Source: Chelydra serpentina | Taxonomy: Eukaryota; Chordata; Testudines; Chelydridae | Direction of reading: 5' to 3' | Assembly (NCBI GenBank): GCA_037349315.1 | Contig: JBAIAC010000001.1 | Coordinates: forward strand, 34,286,001 to 34,350,000 | DNA length: 64,000 bases | Part shown: in pieces, positions 46,736-57,860 of the stretch | Numbering within the stretch: the stretch's first letter is position 1 | Layout of the letters: every line of letters starts with the position of its first letter | Notes under the pieces: generated by a model | The model's input: only the letters and a program-made list of their open reading frames with translations | Told to the model about the DNA's origin: nothing | Database searches by the model: none | Position numbers and translations under genes: made by a program

Positions 46736-49700
46736 GTAGAACCTACTCAAGTAAAGGAGTGGAAGCCCTGGTATAGAGGCATTTAAAACATATATAAGAC
46801 AAACTCTAGAGAATATATTGCAGGTATCAATTTTGTATTGGCTGGGACACACAAAATGGATAAAATGACTGCAGTCACTTTATCTTCCCTAAATTTCTAT
46901 GATTTCACCTCTAAGATTCTTGAAGTATAAGTACCCATGTAGAATAATTGCACTACACTGATGATTTAGAATAGAAACACCCACAGTTCCAAAGTGATTT
47001 CATGGAATACAGACACATCCAAAATGCGGTGTGTAACAAGAGAAAAAATTCTCTTACTGTGATTAGAATAACGATAAGCAAATGCACACACAAACCAAGG
47101 AGTTGGCAACATGGGAGAGTCCAAGGAAATGGACTAAAAATGAAGTGAATTTCTAGATGTATATCATAATAACTGAGGGCCCTTGGAAACTGGATTACTA
47201 ATTGATGGATACAGAATTTAATTATCCTTCACATTTACTCTGGACACTTGAATCACAAGGCATGTAGAAGCTAATATTGTTTTAATAAAAAACTTTCAAT
47301 TAGCTTCTCTTGTACTGCTCATATCTTCATAGCCCGCATTGACATGCCCTTTCTGATGTCTAGAGAGAACCCTAGAATTTCAAAACATGTCTATTTTTTA
47401 AATTAATTTCTCTAGTCCAGCCTACACAGTTCCAATTAAAGCGAACGTTTGCCTCATTTTCTGTCAATGAGATTCATTTAGAGTTCAAGCATTCTCAAAT
47501 ATTTGCCTCAAATATGAACTGCAAGAATTTTCACAAGGGATAAAAGGTTTTTATGTTAAATTGAATCTTTCTGGCTCTAACTAACAGCTAGCTGGCCATT
47601 TGCCTTTTTCTCAGTCCTAGTTAAGGTATCTTAACTACACAATTAAGTCAGTAAAAATTGTTATCAAGCTCTAGGTATATTATACATTCACCACAACCAC
47701 CCACTTGTTTCCTTAGAACAGCAAAGGTACACCCAAGATAAAGTATGTTAACTGTCTTTAGAGTCTCAATTTATACTCGCCCTTCATTGTGGGCCCCTTT
47801 CACCACATATCACCACCTCATTCGTGTACAGCAGTCGCAGACACTTTGTGGATGAGGGAGTCAGTCACTTATACAATGCTGTTCCGCAGGCAGCTACTAG
47901 GAGGGAAAAACATGCCAACTTCATCTTCCATGTTACCTCCCTAATTTTCTCAGCTCTTACAAATCCAGTCAGTGAAAACCTTGAAGTTACTTCACTGCTT
48001 TTCCTTAAAAGCACAATATTATTATTTTGGGGGTGGCAAAGAGGAGCGCACAAGTATACCTCTTTCCTGTTCCATCGACCATTTTAGAGGCATCTTAGAG
48101 TTTTATAGTGCCGTCTATCATCACAGTATCTGAGTGCCTTCCACATAAAATCAGTAGCAACAATAAAATCCCTAATAGAATTCATGGAGTGTCTGGCACG
48201 TCTCCCTTTTTGGGGTAAAAACTCACTGGGGTAGAATTTTTAGATATTTTATTAAATAGCAGCTGCCAGTGCCAATAGAAGCATCTGCAGCCTCCCCTGG
48301 CAGCCACAATTTCCCCAGTTGGTCTCACCCCGTGCAATGATATAGGAGTCTAGCTGAGCAGGGCTCCTATCTAGCCAGAGGAAGTCAAAGGACAGCCTCT
48401 CATTCCCTGATTTGGTAAAGCACAAATAATTAGGATACAATTCAATTTAAAACAAAAGACCAAGATTGGTCATTTACTCACACATTCGGACTAAAAAGGA
48501 GAGTCAAGGGGAGAAACTAACTCTAAAATGACTACTTAATCAAATGTTGTGAACAAATATACCCTTATGCATATTACTAGTAATAATGTTAATTATTAAA
48601 ATTGACCGGGCTTTAAAGATTCATTTTTCTGGTCACTATTGAGGCTCCATTTTCTTTTTGTATTCCTCAGCTTGAACAATGAAAATAAGTTAAGTTAGGT
48701 TTACTTTCAGGTTCCAGGTGCTGCTGTGCTTGGGTTTCAGATACTTCAGGTTAATATTTATTTTCACAGGATTTATTTTTTAATTTTGGGATTATTTCCA
48801 TTTGTCTTTTTTTCCCCCATAGAAACTTGTTTTTAACAAAATTCAACGTCTAGGTTTAAATTTACACTCATAGTGACTAATGTATTTTCATGGACTGTGA
48901 GGTCCCAACCATTTGGTTAGGGGTCTCTCCAATACATTTGAAAAGACATGAACCTATCGAAATGGTGAAGCAATGGATACTGGAAGTGAAACTAATATTT
49001 GAAGTCAAACTTCTGCTAAATGTTTGAGATTATAAAAGGGTAGGAAAGGGTAGTAACATCAAAGTTTACAGTATATCTTAGAAACTAAAGCTTTCAAAGT
49101 TTAAAAATTTTTAACTCTGGAGAAAGTGTTATTTTTAAGAAGTTTCCAAAAATTCAGAAATAAACTGTATTAGCAGTTGAATACTGAATGTGTATGCTCA
49201 GCAATATAGTCCTGGATGTCTGGAAATAAAGTAAACATTGCACGAACAAACTAAGAGAAGCGTCAGAAAGAGGTTGCCTGTGTCTGATGAAAATAACCCA
49301 ATTGGATGAATAAATAATTTCAGTAATCTCATTTAAAAAAAAAACAAATAACTAAAAAGAAACAGATGTAAACATTAATCGGAATCTTTTACATCCTGCA
49401 CCAGAAGTGGCTTTCAGAAGAGACAGCACTTTAATCCCGGTTACTGTTGAGAAGTGTCCTTCAAAATTCGGTTGCTTGTTCCGCAAGAAAAAGACCAACT
49501 TAATGCATGTACAAAAATTTCCATACCCCATGCATCAAAGTGTCAAAAAACCACCAAGGAAAGAAAAACTGACCTATATTTATGAACCCAAAAGGTCAAG
49601 CGAAGCAAACTTTTCACTAGACTCAGTAGATGTAAAATAACTGCATTCCCATTAAATTCTCACTGTGGAACACTGTGAATCAGAACACAGGATCAATACA

Positions 49701-49856
49701 GGCAACCTTTGCTATCACTTAAATTACTTGTTATATTTGAAGGTACCTCTCCATCTGAATACTTCCTTAGGAAAAAGGACTGAACATCGTTGCTGTACAT
49801 GCACAGTGGTAGATTAGAGAACTGCCCGCAGAGGATGAGAATTCTCTCAATCTTTA
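46736..49856. other. single-copy AT-rich sequence
   Basis: Over 3 kb without a recognised repeat except an L2/MIR-type trace near 48125 (CAGTATCTGAGTGCCTTCCAC). The 77-codon plus-strand ORF at 49407-49640 has no recognised domain or splice signals. Confidence 0.4.
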
Positions 49857-50186
49857 TGGGTGTGTCTACACGGCCATATTTTCTTGCTCACATAGCATAT
49901 GCCTAAACTGTATCAGGGAGCCAGTCTCCCAGCCTGACTTGTGTTAGTGGGGCTCATTAAAAATAGCTGTGTGGATGTTGCAGCACTGGCAGAAGTATGG
50001 GCTAGACACCCAAGTTCAGACTCAGGGCAAAGGGTGGGTCTGAGCTCAGGTCACTAGCCCAAGTTTCCAGCAGTGCTGCAACATCCACACAGCTATTTTT
50101 AGCATGCTATTGCGAGCCCCACTAGCACAAATTTGTCTACCTAGGCTGCGAGGGGAACTCTCTGCTACAGTGTAGACATAGCCCTA
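49857..50186. mobile_element. palindromic MITE with GTGTCTACAC ends
   Basis: Left end GGGTGTGTCTACACGGCC, right end CTACAGTGTAGACATAGCCC. Arms CACTAG..TGGGGCTC and TAAAAATAGCTGTGTGGATGTTGCAGCACTGG / CAGTGCTGCAACATCCACACAGC (broken for length) pair across a centre near 50010. Just outside, GTGAGCAAGAAAA at 50186 is the inverse of TTTTCTTGCTCAC at 49878. Confidence 0.75.
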
Positions 50187-50937
50187 AGTGAGCAAGAAAA
50201 CACGACACGATGTTGTGTTATATTGGACACCTGTATGATTTGTCGTAAGTTTGGTTTATTTTATACAATTGTTTGCTTGGAAAAAAAAAAGTACGAAAAT
50301 TACATTCATTTTTATATGGATTACAGGCATTTTCATTATTATTCATTCAGTCCCACAAAATACAAAAGTAGCTTATCTCAAGTATTCTAACCACTGTGAA
50401 ATGAAATACAATACTATAAAAATAAGCAGATTTGTCAAGGTACATTTTTGGGTTTTAAAAAAAAAAAGATGTTCTTAACATATCAATCACTCCCCTCCTC
50501 TCCACAAAAAAAAGAAGAAAAAAAAGAGTGTGTATGTGTGTGTGTGGTAGTGGTGGTGGGGGGAATGGTCTCCCAAGGATTATGCATTCTTGTCCCTCCA
50601 GTGGAAAATTTGGATAATGCAATTCCTTTGGACCAAATAATTATTATACAGTAAATATGTCTGAGCTCAAAGTAGCCTTTGTGATGTTGAAGGGAGCTTT
50701 TTAATCCCCAAAGCTTGTGAATCAAATTATGTACGATAAAAATTGGTGTCATTATCTACCCTGTCTGTATTTTCTCTATCACTGACATGGCTACAGGGAG
50801 AGAGTGGTATGTAGGGCTCCTCACACGCTACAGTAATACAAATACATAATATATCACAGGCAAAGAAACAATTACATTTTTGATTGTTTGGAAAAGTGAT
50901 CCTTTCACTTCACAAACTCATGCCCTGTTAGTCTCAG
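50187..50937. other. single-copy sequence with a GT-rich microsatellite
   Basis: (GT)n/GGT repeat at 50525-50560. Otherwise nothing recognised. Confidence 0.45.
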
Positions 50938-51190
50938 GCTCAGTTTACACTGGAAAGTTATACTGGCATTGCTATGTTGGTCAGGAGTGTGAAAAAAACA
51001 TACCCCTGCCCAATTAAGGATGCTTACAAAACCCGCAGCGTAGGCACAGCTATGTCAATGGAGCTAACATCATTTGGGAAGGTAGTATTCCTACACCAAA
51101 CCCTTCTGTCGCTGTAGGCTGCGTCTACTCTACAGAGCTATGCCAATTTAGCTATGCTGTTATACTCTCTGTAGCGTAGACATACCCTCA
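50938..51190. mobile_element. MITE, related to 53385
   Basis: Starts GTTTACACTGGAAAGTTATACTGG and ends TGTAGCGTAGACATACC. It shares the order of GGTCAGGAGTGTGAAAAA, AGCTATGTCAATGGAGC and GCTATGCTGTTATACTCTCTGTAG with the element at 53385. An inserted or repeated terminus GCGTCTACTCTACAGAG lies near 51123. Confidence 0.65.
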
Positions 51191-51452
51191 GCGTCACCCG
51201 AGTTCCTGAAGATGTGAAACTGGTCTTTTGGCAATTTCCAGATACCAGAGCTTTGGACTATGAGTCTCAGCTGTTGGGCTCATTGGCTGTGAAATCCCTT
51301 AAAATGGAGCCTCTATAGCAATACAGTGTCAACTTTAAACTCAGAGTTTTAAATTTTGGGCCTAAACTTTTCACTAATTAAATTATTGCAGTGTTACAGT
51401 ACTGCAGATAAAACAGGACATTGAGGTCAGTGTTTAGGTTGTATGTTTTTAA
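51191..51452. other. short spacer
   Basis: Nothing recognised. Confidence 0.4.
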
Positions 51453-51739
51453 GGGCTAGTCTACACTTACCCACAGCGTTGGAGGCGTCGGATCGATCTT
51501 CTGGGTTCGATTTATCGCGTCTTGTCTAGACGCGATAAATCGAACCAGGAAGTGCTCCCCCGTCGACGCTGGTAATCCTGCTCTGCGAACGGGGCAGGCG
51601 GAGGAGCCTGCGCGCCGCCGTGTGGACCAGGGGTAAGTACTTTTAAGTTTGAAATAAGATACTTCGACTTCAGCTACGTTATTCACGTAGCTGAAGTCGC
51701 ATATCTTACTTTGAACTTGGGGGCTAGTGTAGACCAGCC
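51453..51739 (+). mobile_element. cruciform-type MITE, full copy
   Basis: Ends GGGCTAGTCTACACTTACCC and CTAGTGTAGACCAGCC. Hairpin one (51504-51546) has a perfect 19-bp stem GGTTCGATTTATCGCGTCT closed by TGTCT; hairpin two is GACTTCAGCTACGTTATTC / ACGTAGCTGAAGTC flanked by AAGATACTTC / GCATATCTT. Best-preserved copy of the family in the window. Confidence 0.8.
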
Positions 51740-53384
51740 ATTGAAGTGTAGCAGTCTCATGGCCATGGCCCTATTTTTGTAGCGTCCACACTTGTTTTAT
51801 GCTCCTCCTGTTGGCCCTGCAGCAGCAATTTACAAACATCCACTGATTGTCCTATCATCAGTGACAATGAAGAACAAACAAAGCTGACTGAGCCTTATAA
51901 GGTGCTCTCCATGTTAAAGGTGGGGGTTCAAGAAAGGCAACACTGATTTCAGTTCTATTAAAAAAAACGAGGCAGAAAAAAACAAAATGCATACCAAACA
52001 GTGAAGGAAACTGGCAGGAAAAAATGCCAGTGTCAAGCTTCTAAAATAGTTTGTTAAATTTCTTACAGTTTTATAAACAGAAAACAAAAGAAATTAAAAT
52101 CTTCTTTACAAGAGTACTTGACAGTATCCTTTAAAGTAGTATTTGTCTAACTCTGCTTATTCCTAAATATTTGAGCTATTAATAATTGTTCCATGCAGTA
52201 GCTTTAGATGAATGCTAAAGATGCTACAGGAGTATATAACTGATTGAATCATCCGTTGAAAGCTTTTAGGGAAAATATTAAAATATACCTACAGTACTAC
52301 TTTGCACCTAGTAAAATAAAAGAAAGAGTTAAAAGCCCTTCTACTCAAACAATGGCTAACAGTGCACTGAATACAAACAATTATAGGCATTACAGTGGGA
52401 AAGTAACAGTGGATCACCAGGTACAATTCAGAATAAGTAATGAAATGTAAAGTAAATTGAAGTGTGACACACACACACACACACACAGCTATTTAAAGTA
52501 GTTAGAACTGATCTGCAGGAGCAAAGAGTAAAAGAGATCCTTTGCACTTTCTGGATAAGCAAGTATAGTAGGAACAGATTAAACTACTTCATCTGTGCCA
52601 TCAGGGGAAGCCCTTCTATTAGTATGAGTTTCATGAGACTTTTCATAAAATGATTTCATTCACTGTCTTCAGTTATCAGCATCAGTAAGGAATAAGCTTC
52701 CAAGTCCACATAAAAGAATTACTTGAATACCACCTCGCTGTGCATATGCACTGTACAAGAGTTCACTTCACACTTATTTGCATAGCAAACTGAACCTACT
52801 GCAAATGAAATGTCATTTTCTATTTATCACCCCAAACACAGTAGCTAACCCAGCAGTTCAATTTCCACCTTTTTCAGCACCTAAATGGGTCAGAGATGGT
52901 TCACTTAAACCACTACATCTCTAGGCAAGAAAATATTTACCCTACATCCCCTCTTCCCTAGTCATAACTAAAACAAGATGAAAGCTCCCAGAAAGTTCTG
53001 CATGGAACAAGTTCCAAACTCCCATATTAGTAACAAAGCAAGTAGAACAATGTGAAGTTTTTCAAAATACATTGTAGTTTCTGCTCTTACCTTTTAAACA
53101 ATAGAAAGAAAACTTGGGTAGTGGCATCACCTTGCTGCTAGTCTGTATGAATTAGTTTCCTAAAGGATGGAAGGTGGGGCGTGGAAGATGTACTATAAAT
53201 TAAAGTGGATAGGACCTTGACAAAACATGGCTGGGTTGCATAGGCAAAACTCATTTCATTTTCTTGAAGGAGGGTTCAACTATGAAAAGTTTGGGAAAGG
53301 CTGCTATATGAAGTTAGAAGAAAATCACTATTATAAGTCACTTTTTAAAAAAAGGCATGTTTAGCATCTTGCCGATCTTAGGAC
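51740..53384. other. intron-like sequence with (CA)n
   Basis: A (CA)n run at 52467-52487. Around 52740-52850 there is an even, non-repetitive stretch with ATTTGCAT and TGCATATGCA motifs, possibly regulatory. Nothing else apart from the exon candidate below. Confidence 0.4.
53091..53142 (-). CDS. candidate 52-nt exon
   Basis: On the minus strand CTAATTCATACAG precedes and GTAAGAGC follows a segment open only in one frame, reading TSSKVMPLPKFSFYCLK and ending with one extra base. It starts in phase 0 and ends in phase 1, so it could be the exon before 28129-28309 (G|AT gives Asp). It conflicts in phase with the 55556 candidate, so at least one of the two is wrong. Confidence 0.35.
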
Positions 53385-53671
53385 GGGTCTACACTTAAAA
53401 GTTAGGCTGACATAGCTATACTGGTCAAGGGTGCGAAAAATCCACATCCCCGACTGCCGTAACTATGCCGACATACCTGCAGTGTAGATGTAGCTGTATC
53501 AATAGAAAAAATATTTTGTTGACACAGCTACCATAGTGCTGGGAGGTGGTGTTCCTATACTGGTAGAGAAACCCATTGTAGCAGTGAAGGCTGTGTCGTA
53601 AACCCATAGTGTAAACGGCATAGCTATGGCGACGTAGCTATGCCAGTATAGTCTCTGTAGTGCAGACAGAT
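53385..53671. mobile_element. MITE, related to 50938
   Basis: Starts GGGTCTACACTTAAAAGTTAGG, with GGTCAAGGGTGCGAAAAATCC and GTAGATGTAGCTGTATC inside, and ends TAGTCTCTGTAGTGCAGAC. The right end is decayed where the next hAT element inserted. Confidence 0.7.
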
Positions 53672-53679
53672 GCTTAGAC

Positions 53680-54141
53680 CAGGGGTGGCTAACCTGAGCC
53701 TGAGAAGGAGCCAGAATTTACCAACGTACATTGCCAAAGAGCCACAGTAATACATCAGCAGCCCCCCATCAGCTCCCCCCACCCTGCTCCCAGTGCCTCC
53801 CACCCACTGGCAGCCCTGCCAATCAGTGCCTCCCCCTCCCTCCCCGTACCTCCCGATCAGCTGTTTACTGCGTTCAGGAGGCTGGGGGGGGGGGGGGGGA
53901 GGGGGAAGGAGCGAGGGCACGGCAGGATCAGGGGAGGGGGTGGGAAGGGGTGGAGTGGGGGCAGGGCCTGTGGCAGAGCCAGGGGTTAAGCAGTGAGCAA
54001 ACCCCCCCCCCCCCACCCCCCGGCACATTGGAAAGTTGGCGCCTGTAGCTCCAGCCCCAGAGTCAGTGCCTATACAAGGAGCAGCATATTAACTTCTGAA
54101 GAGTCGCATGCGGCTCCGGAGCCACAGGTTGGCCACCCCTG
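53680..54141. mobile_element. non-autonomous hAT element
   Basis: Ends CAGGGGTGGCTAACCTGAG and CAGGTTGGCCACCCCTG, flanked by an exact 8-bp duplication GCTTAGAC (53672-53679, 54142-54149). The middle is GC-rich, with a 15-base G run near 53885 and C runs near 54003. Proline- and glycine-rich ORFs on both strands follow from this. It abuts the MITE to its left. Confidence 0.9.
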
Positions 54142-54149
54142 GCTTAGAC

Positions 54150-54759
54150 TTACAGTTCTTTTGGGCAGAGAACAAGAGGACAAGGAGGATATGGGGAAAT
54201 ATTGGTGAAGAGAAGATGGCAGAAAGATTTCCTGGATGTATCACTTTGAAAAAAGGGAAGACTGATTCATACTTAACTAACTACAGTAAAGGTCTCTGGA
54301 AATATATCTAACGTATTATACATCCAAGGTCTGCTAATTCCTCTATACTTTGGACACTAGAGCAGGAGTCTCTAAGTGATGCAGCAATGTAGTTAAAGTT
54401 TTTCCATTACTCTGAGTTTCTCCAATGTTAAGGCTGACCTCTCTGGGAAAGCACAAATAAGCCTAAGAAAAATGAGAATGAAAGTGCACAAACCTCTCTC
54501 TTGAATGAATTTTACTTGTGGATCAGCAAAGACACATCTCATCTATTGAACAGTGAATATTTTACAGGTAGTTTTTCTCTCTTATGTTGCTCTCCTTCAC
54601 CTAAATGACCCAGAAGACTTTTTATGTTGCTGCATCATCCTAATTTTTAAAATATTGTTAAAGTGAACCTTTCCTTTCATTTAAGATTCTCTGGTCAATA
54701 AACCCCTTCAATGCTTTTAGAAGTATTTAACTAGGAAGATGGATTAATTCTCAGGGTCT
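54150..54759. other. nothing recognised
   Basis: No repeat or exon seen. Confidence 0.4.
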
Positions 54760-54767
54760 TAGGAGAG

Positions 54768-55232
54768 CAGGGCCGGTGCGATCACTAGGGCGCCAGGATT
54801 TGGGGGGCGGCATTTCGCCGCCCTCGGGGGCAGACGGCTGCCTCCTGCCTCCCCGCTTGAGCCGGGAGGGAGGAGGCAGCCGCCTGCTTCCGGGGAAGCC
54901 CTGCTGTGGCGAGGCCTGTTGCCCTGCCACTGGGCTCAGCAGGGCTTTGCGGGTGGTTCGCCGCGGCTGCCTCCTGCCTCTGCGCTAGGCTTAGTGGCTG
55001 AGCGTGGAGCTGGGAGGCAGGGGGCAGCTTGCCGGGGGGGGAGGCTGCTGTGGCCCGTGGGCAGGGGGCTGAGCTGCTGTGGCCGGGGAGCTGCCGCACG
55101 TGTGGGGGTGGGGAGCCGCCGCGGGTGGGGGAGGTGGCTGCCGCAGGCAGGGGTGGCGTTAGCTGGGCGGGGGGCGCAGGGCTGGTGCAAGGAAGTTTGC
55201 CTAGGACGCGAAACTTCCTTGCACCAGCCCTG
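54768..55232. mobile_element. GC-rich non-autonomous hAT element
   Basis: Ends CAGGGCCGGTGCGATCACTA and CCTTGCACCAGCCCTG, with an exact 8-bp duplication TAGGAGAG (54760-54767, 55233-55240). An inner pair GCAAGGAAGTTTGCCTAGG / GAAACTTCCTTGC lies next to the right end. The CpG-rich core resembles a CpG island but is transposon sequence, and its ORFs are not genes. Confidence 0.9.
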
Positions 55233-55240
55233 TAGGAGAG

Positions 55241-55835
55241 GACTATCATGGTAAAGCTTGGGAACCTCTGCTCTATATTCTTATAAACTCCTAACAGTTT
55301 TAAACAAATAGCAACAAAAAGAGGGCTCTTCGGTCAGTGCAAGATGGAAAGGAAAGATGACTTTCCTTGTATGAAGAGGTATAGCAGAGCCATTCACTTT
55401 CTTCATAACCTTCAACTGTCAATGGAATCCACTTATTTCGCTACTGAGTCTTTGTAGTGTTTATTTCTAGCACAGAGTACTAAGAATACAGCAGGAAGAC
55501 ATGGAAACAAACTAAACCAAGCTAAGCAAGAACGGGCCCAGTTAGACTCACTTACAGTTACCAGAACCCATATCTAAAAATACAAATATATTTTATATTA
55601 AATTATATATAATTTTAAAAAAAAGGTAATATACCCAGCGATTGTTAGGAAACTGCAACGGTAGCTCCACTAAAACAGAAGTAGGTATATTTTTCCTACA
55701 TGAAGAACTTTGAGGCTACTACATCAGTCCACTGATTGTTGAGCTCCTCCCAAAATTAGATTTCACACTGATGGTTAAAAAGACTTGGAGAACAAACAAC
55801 AAATTAAGTTTAAAGAATTCAAAGTTAGTTATGTA
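55241..55835. other. intron-like sequence
   Basis: Nothing recognised except the 18-nt exon candidate. Confidence 0.4.
55556..55573 (-). CDS. candidate 18-nt micro-exon
   Basis: On the minus strand TATTTGTATTTTTAG precedes ATATGGGTTCTGGTAACT, followed by the near-perfect donor GTAAGTGAGT. It is phase 1/1 and open (Met-Gly-Ser-Gly-Asn between split codons). Splice sites are strong but the exon is tiny. Confidence 0.25.
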
Positions 55836-56608
55836 TAGGGCCCTATCAAATTCACGGCCATGAAAAACACGTCACGGACCATGAAATCTGGTCTCCCCCT
55901 GTGAAATTTGGTCTTTTGTGTGCTTTTACTCCATACTATACAGATTTCATGGGGAAGACCAGCGTTTCTCAAATTGGGGGTCCTGACTAAAAAGGGAGTT
56001 ACAGGGCGGTTGCAAGGTTATTTTACGGGGGTTGCAATATTGCCACCCTTACTTCTGCACTGCCTTCAGAGCTGGGCAGCTGGAGAGGGGCAGCTGTTGA
56101 CCAGATGCTCAGCTTGAAGGCAGTGCCCCGCCAGTAGCAGTGCAGAAGTAAGCGTGGCAGTACCATTCCATGCAACCGTTACTTCTGCACTGCTGCCTTC
56201 AGAGATGGGCGGCTGGAGAGTGGCGGCTACTGACTGAGGGCCCAGCTCTTCAGGTAGCAGAGCAGAAGTAAGGGTGGCAATACCACACCAGGCCATCCTT
56301 ACGGTGCTGCTGGTGGCAGCTCTGCCTTCAGAGCTGGGCTCCCGGACAGCAGCTGCTGCTCTCCAGCTGCCCAGCTCTGAAGGCAGCACTGCCGCCAGCA
56401 GCAGTGCAGAAGTAAGGGGAGCAGCACTGCAACCCCCCCCTACAATAACCTTGTGACCCCCCCACAACTCCTTTTTGGGTCAGGCCCCCTACAATAACAA
56501 CACGGTGAAATCTCAGATTTAAATAGCTGAAACCATGAAATTTATAATGTTTTAAATCCTATGATCATGAAATTGACCAAAATGGACCATGAATTTGATG
56601 GGGCCCTA
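55836..56608. mobile_element. composite MITE (TAGGGCCCTA ends) with palindromic core
   Basis: Ends TAGGGCCCTATCAAATTCAC and AATTTGATGGGGCCCTA; flanks GTTATGTA and GATAAGTA agree at six of eight bases, as for an old hAT target duplication. The core from about 55963 to 56495 begins GCGTTTCTCAAATTGGGGG, with a GGTTGCAAGGTTATTTTA arm inverted as AATAACCTTGTGACCCC. It has four copies, in both orientations, of an ACTTCTGCACTGC...CAGAGCTGGGC unit. The core looks like a hAT MITE captured by the outer element. ORFs are artefacts. Confidence 0.75.
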
Positions 56609-57340
56609 GATAAGTATTACAGATATTCCAAAACAACTCTATTGAGTCTCATCAAGCACAAGAAAGATTAATTTCTGATCTCTCATTAGATGTGTGACCC
56701 TCTTTCATTTTGAGTTGTGGGAGCATTTCTGCAGGAATGTTCTCAGTTATTTTCTAGCTTTCTTCTGATGACTTTAACAATAACAAAGAATAAGCTAGCA
56801 GCAGAAATGCAGCCCAAACATTCATTTCCACCTCCTCCCTGGGTAACCAATTCATGACCTCGGCAATGCACTCAGGAACTGCTATCTAGAGTCTGTTCCT
56901 CAATTTAAATCTCTCAGCTCAGAGCATAATACAATCTTGGCTGCACCACTGGTGTGACTGTCTACTGTCTTCTTGTCCCTCGATTCCCCAAAACCATATT
57001 AAACCCTGACAGCTGCAGCAGGGATGAACACTGGTTACAGACACCCAACTTTCAATTATAAGATTTTATTCCCATATATTTAATATTAGGATGCACATTC
57101 ATTTTACTTTGCTATTGAATTTATATCGATAGCCATGCTGGTGTCGCTGCGGCCATTATGTTCTGTGCAGAACTGTATGTATTAATAAGTTACCACTAAT
57201 GCAGCAGAGGGAAATAGGGTTCCCCAATGGTGATTCCTAACCATAATACCATATTATTTAAATTTGCAAGTTTAAATAAAGTTTTGAAATACAAAGACTC
57301 GCTTGCGATCAAGGAGGAAGCGGTGGTGATGATGGGGAGG
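56609..57340. other. nothing recognised
   Basis: No repeat or exon seen. Confidence 0.4.
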
Positions 57341-57505
57341 AAAAGCTCAGTGGTTTGAGCATTGGCCTGCTAAACCCAGGGTTGTGAGTTCAATCCATTT
57401 AGGGATCGGGGCAAAAATTGGGGGTTGGTCCTGCTTTGAGCAGGGGGTTGAACTAGATGACCTCCTAAGGTCCCTTCCAATCCTGATATTCTATGATTCT
57501 ATGGG
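57341..57505 (+). mobile_element. turtle tRNA-derived SINE with CR1 tail
   Basis: A box AAGCTCAGTGG, B box AGTTCAATCC, and CTGCTAAACCCAGGG as in 39682-39873. The tail here is GTTGAACTAGATGACCTCCTAAGG...CCAATCCTGATATTCTATGATTCTATG, which is the CR1 3' end, so CR1 machinery would have mobilised it. Slightly different subfamily from the 39682 copy. Confidence 0.88.
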
Positions 57506-57535
57506 AGATAATTTACCTTCTATAGCACATTCCAT

Positions 57536-57860
57536 CTGAAGATCTCAAAATGCTTTATAAAGAATTAAATCTCTCCCCTCCCCCCTTTGGAATACTGTTC
57601 CATCTTTACCATATTTTACTCAGCTGAGGGTGTCCCCCACCCCACTCCGGTTGAATGATGTATTAGGTTATTCATCATTGGCAAGTAGATTTTGAGCCCA
57701 GCTGGTTACGTTTTCATGATAATTTGTAAAGCTGTATTATGTCTGTTTTGCAGCTGGGGAAATTTAGGCATAAAGAGATTATATGATTTGCCCAAATTCA
57801 CACAAGAAATATGTGACAAAGCCAGAAATCAGACAACAGGTCAAAGTCAGCTACTTATTT
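57536..57860 (-). mobile_element. MIR-like CORE-SINE fragment
   Basis: GATCTCAAAATGCTTTATAAAG at the left and GTTTTGCAGCTGGGGAAATTTAGGC...GATTTGCCCAAATTCACACAAG at the right match the minus strand of MIR-type SINEs. The middle is diverged or interrupted (about 57590-57735). Confidence 0.55.

Noticed and set aside
53624..55254. Pro-, Gly- and Ala-rich ORFs and a CpG-rich region looking like a promoter island
   Set aside because: All lie within two hAT elements bounded by exact 8-bp duplications; open frames on both strands reflect base composition.
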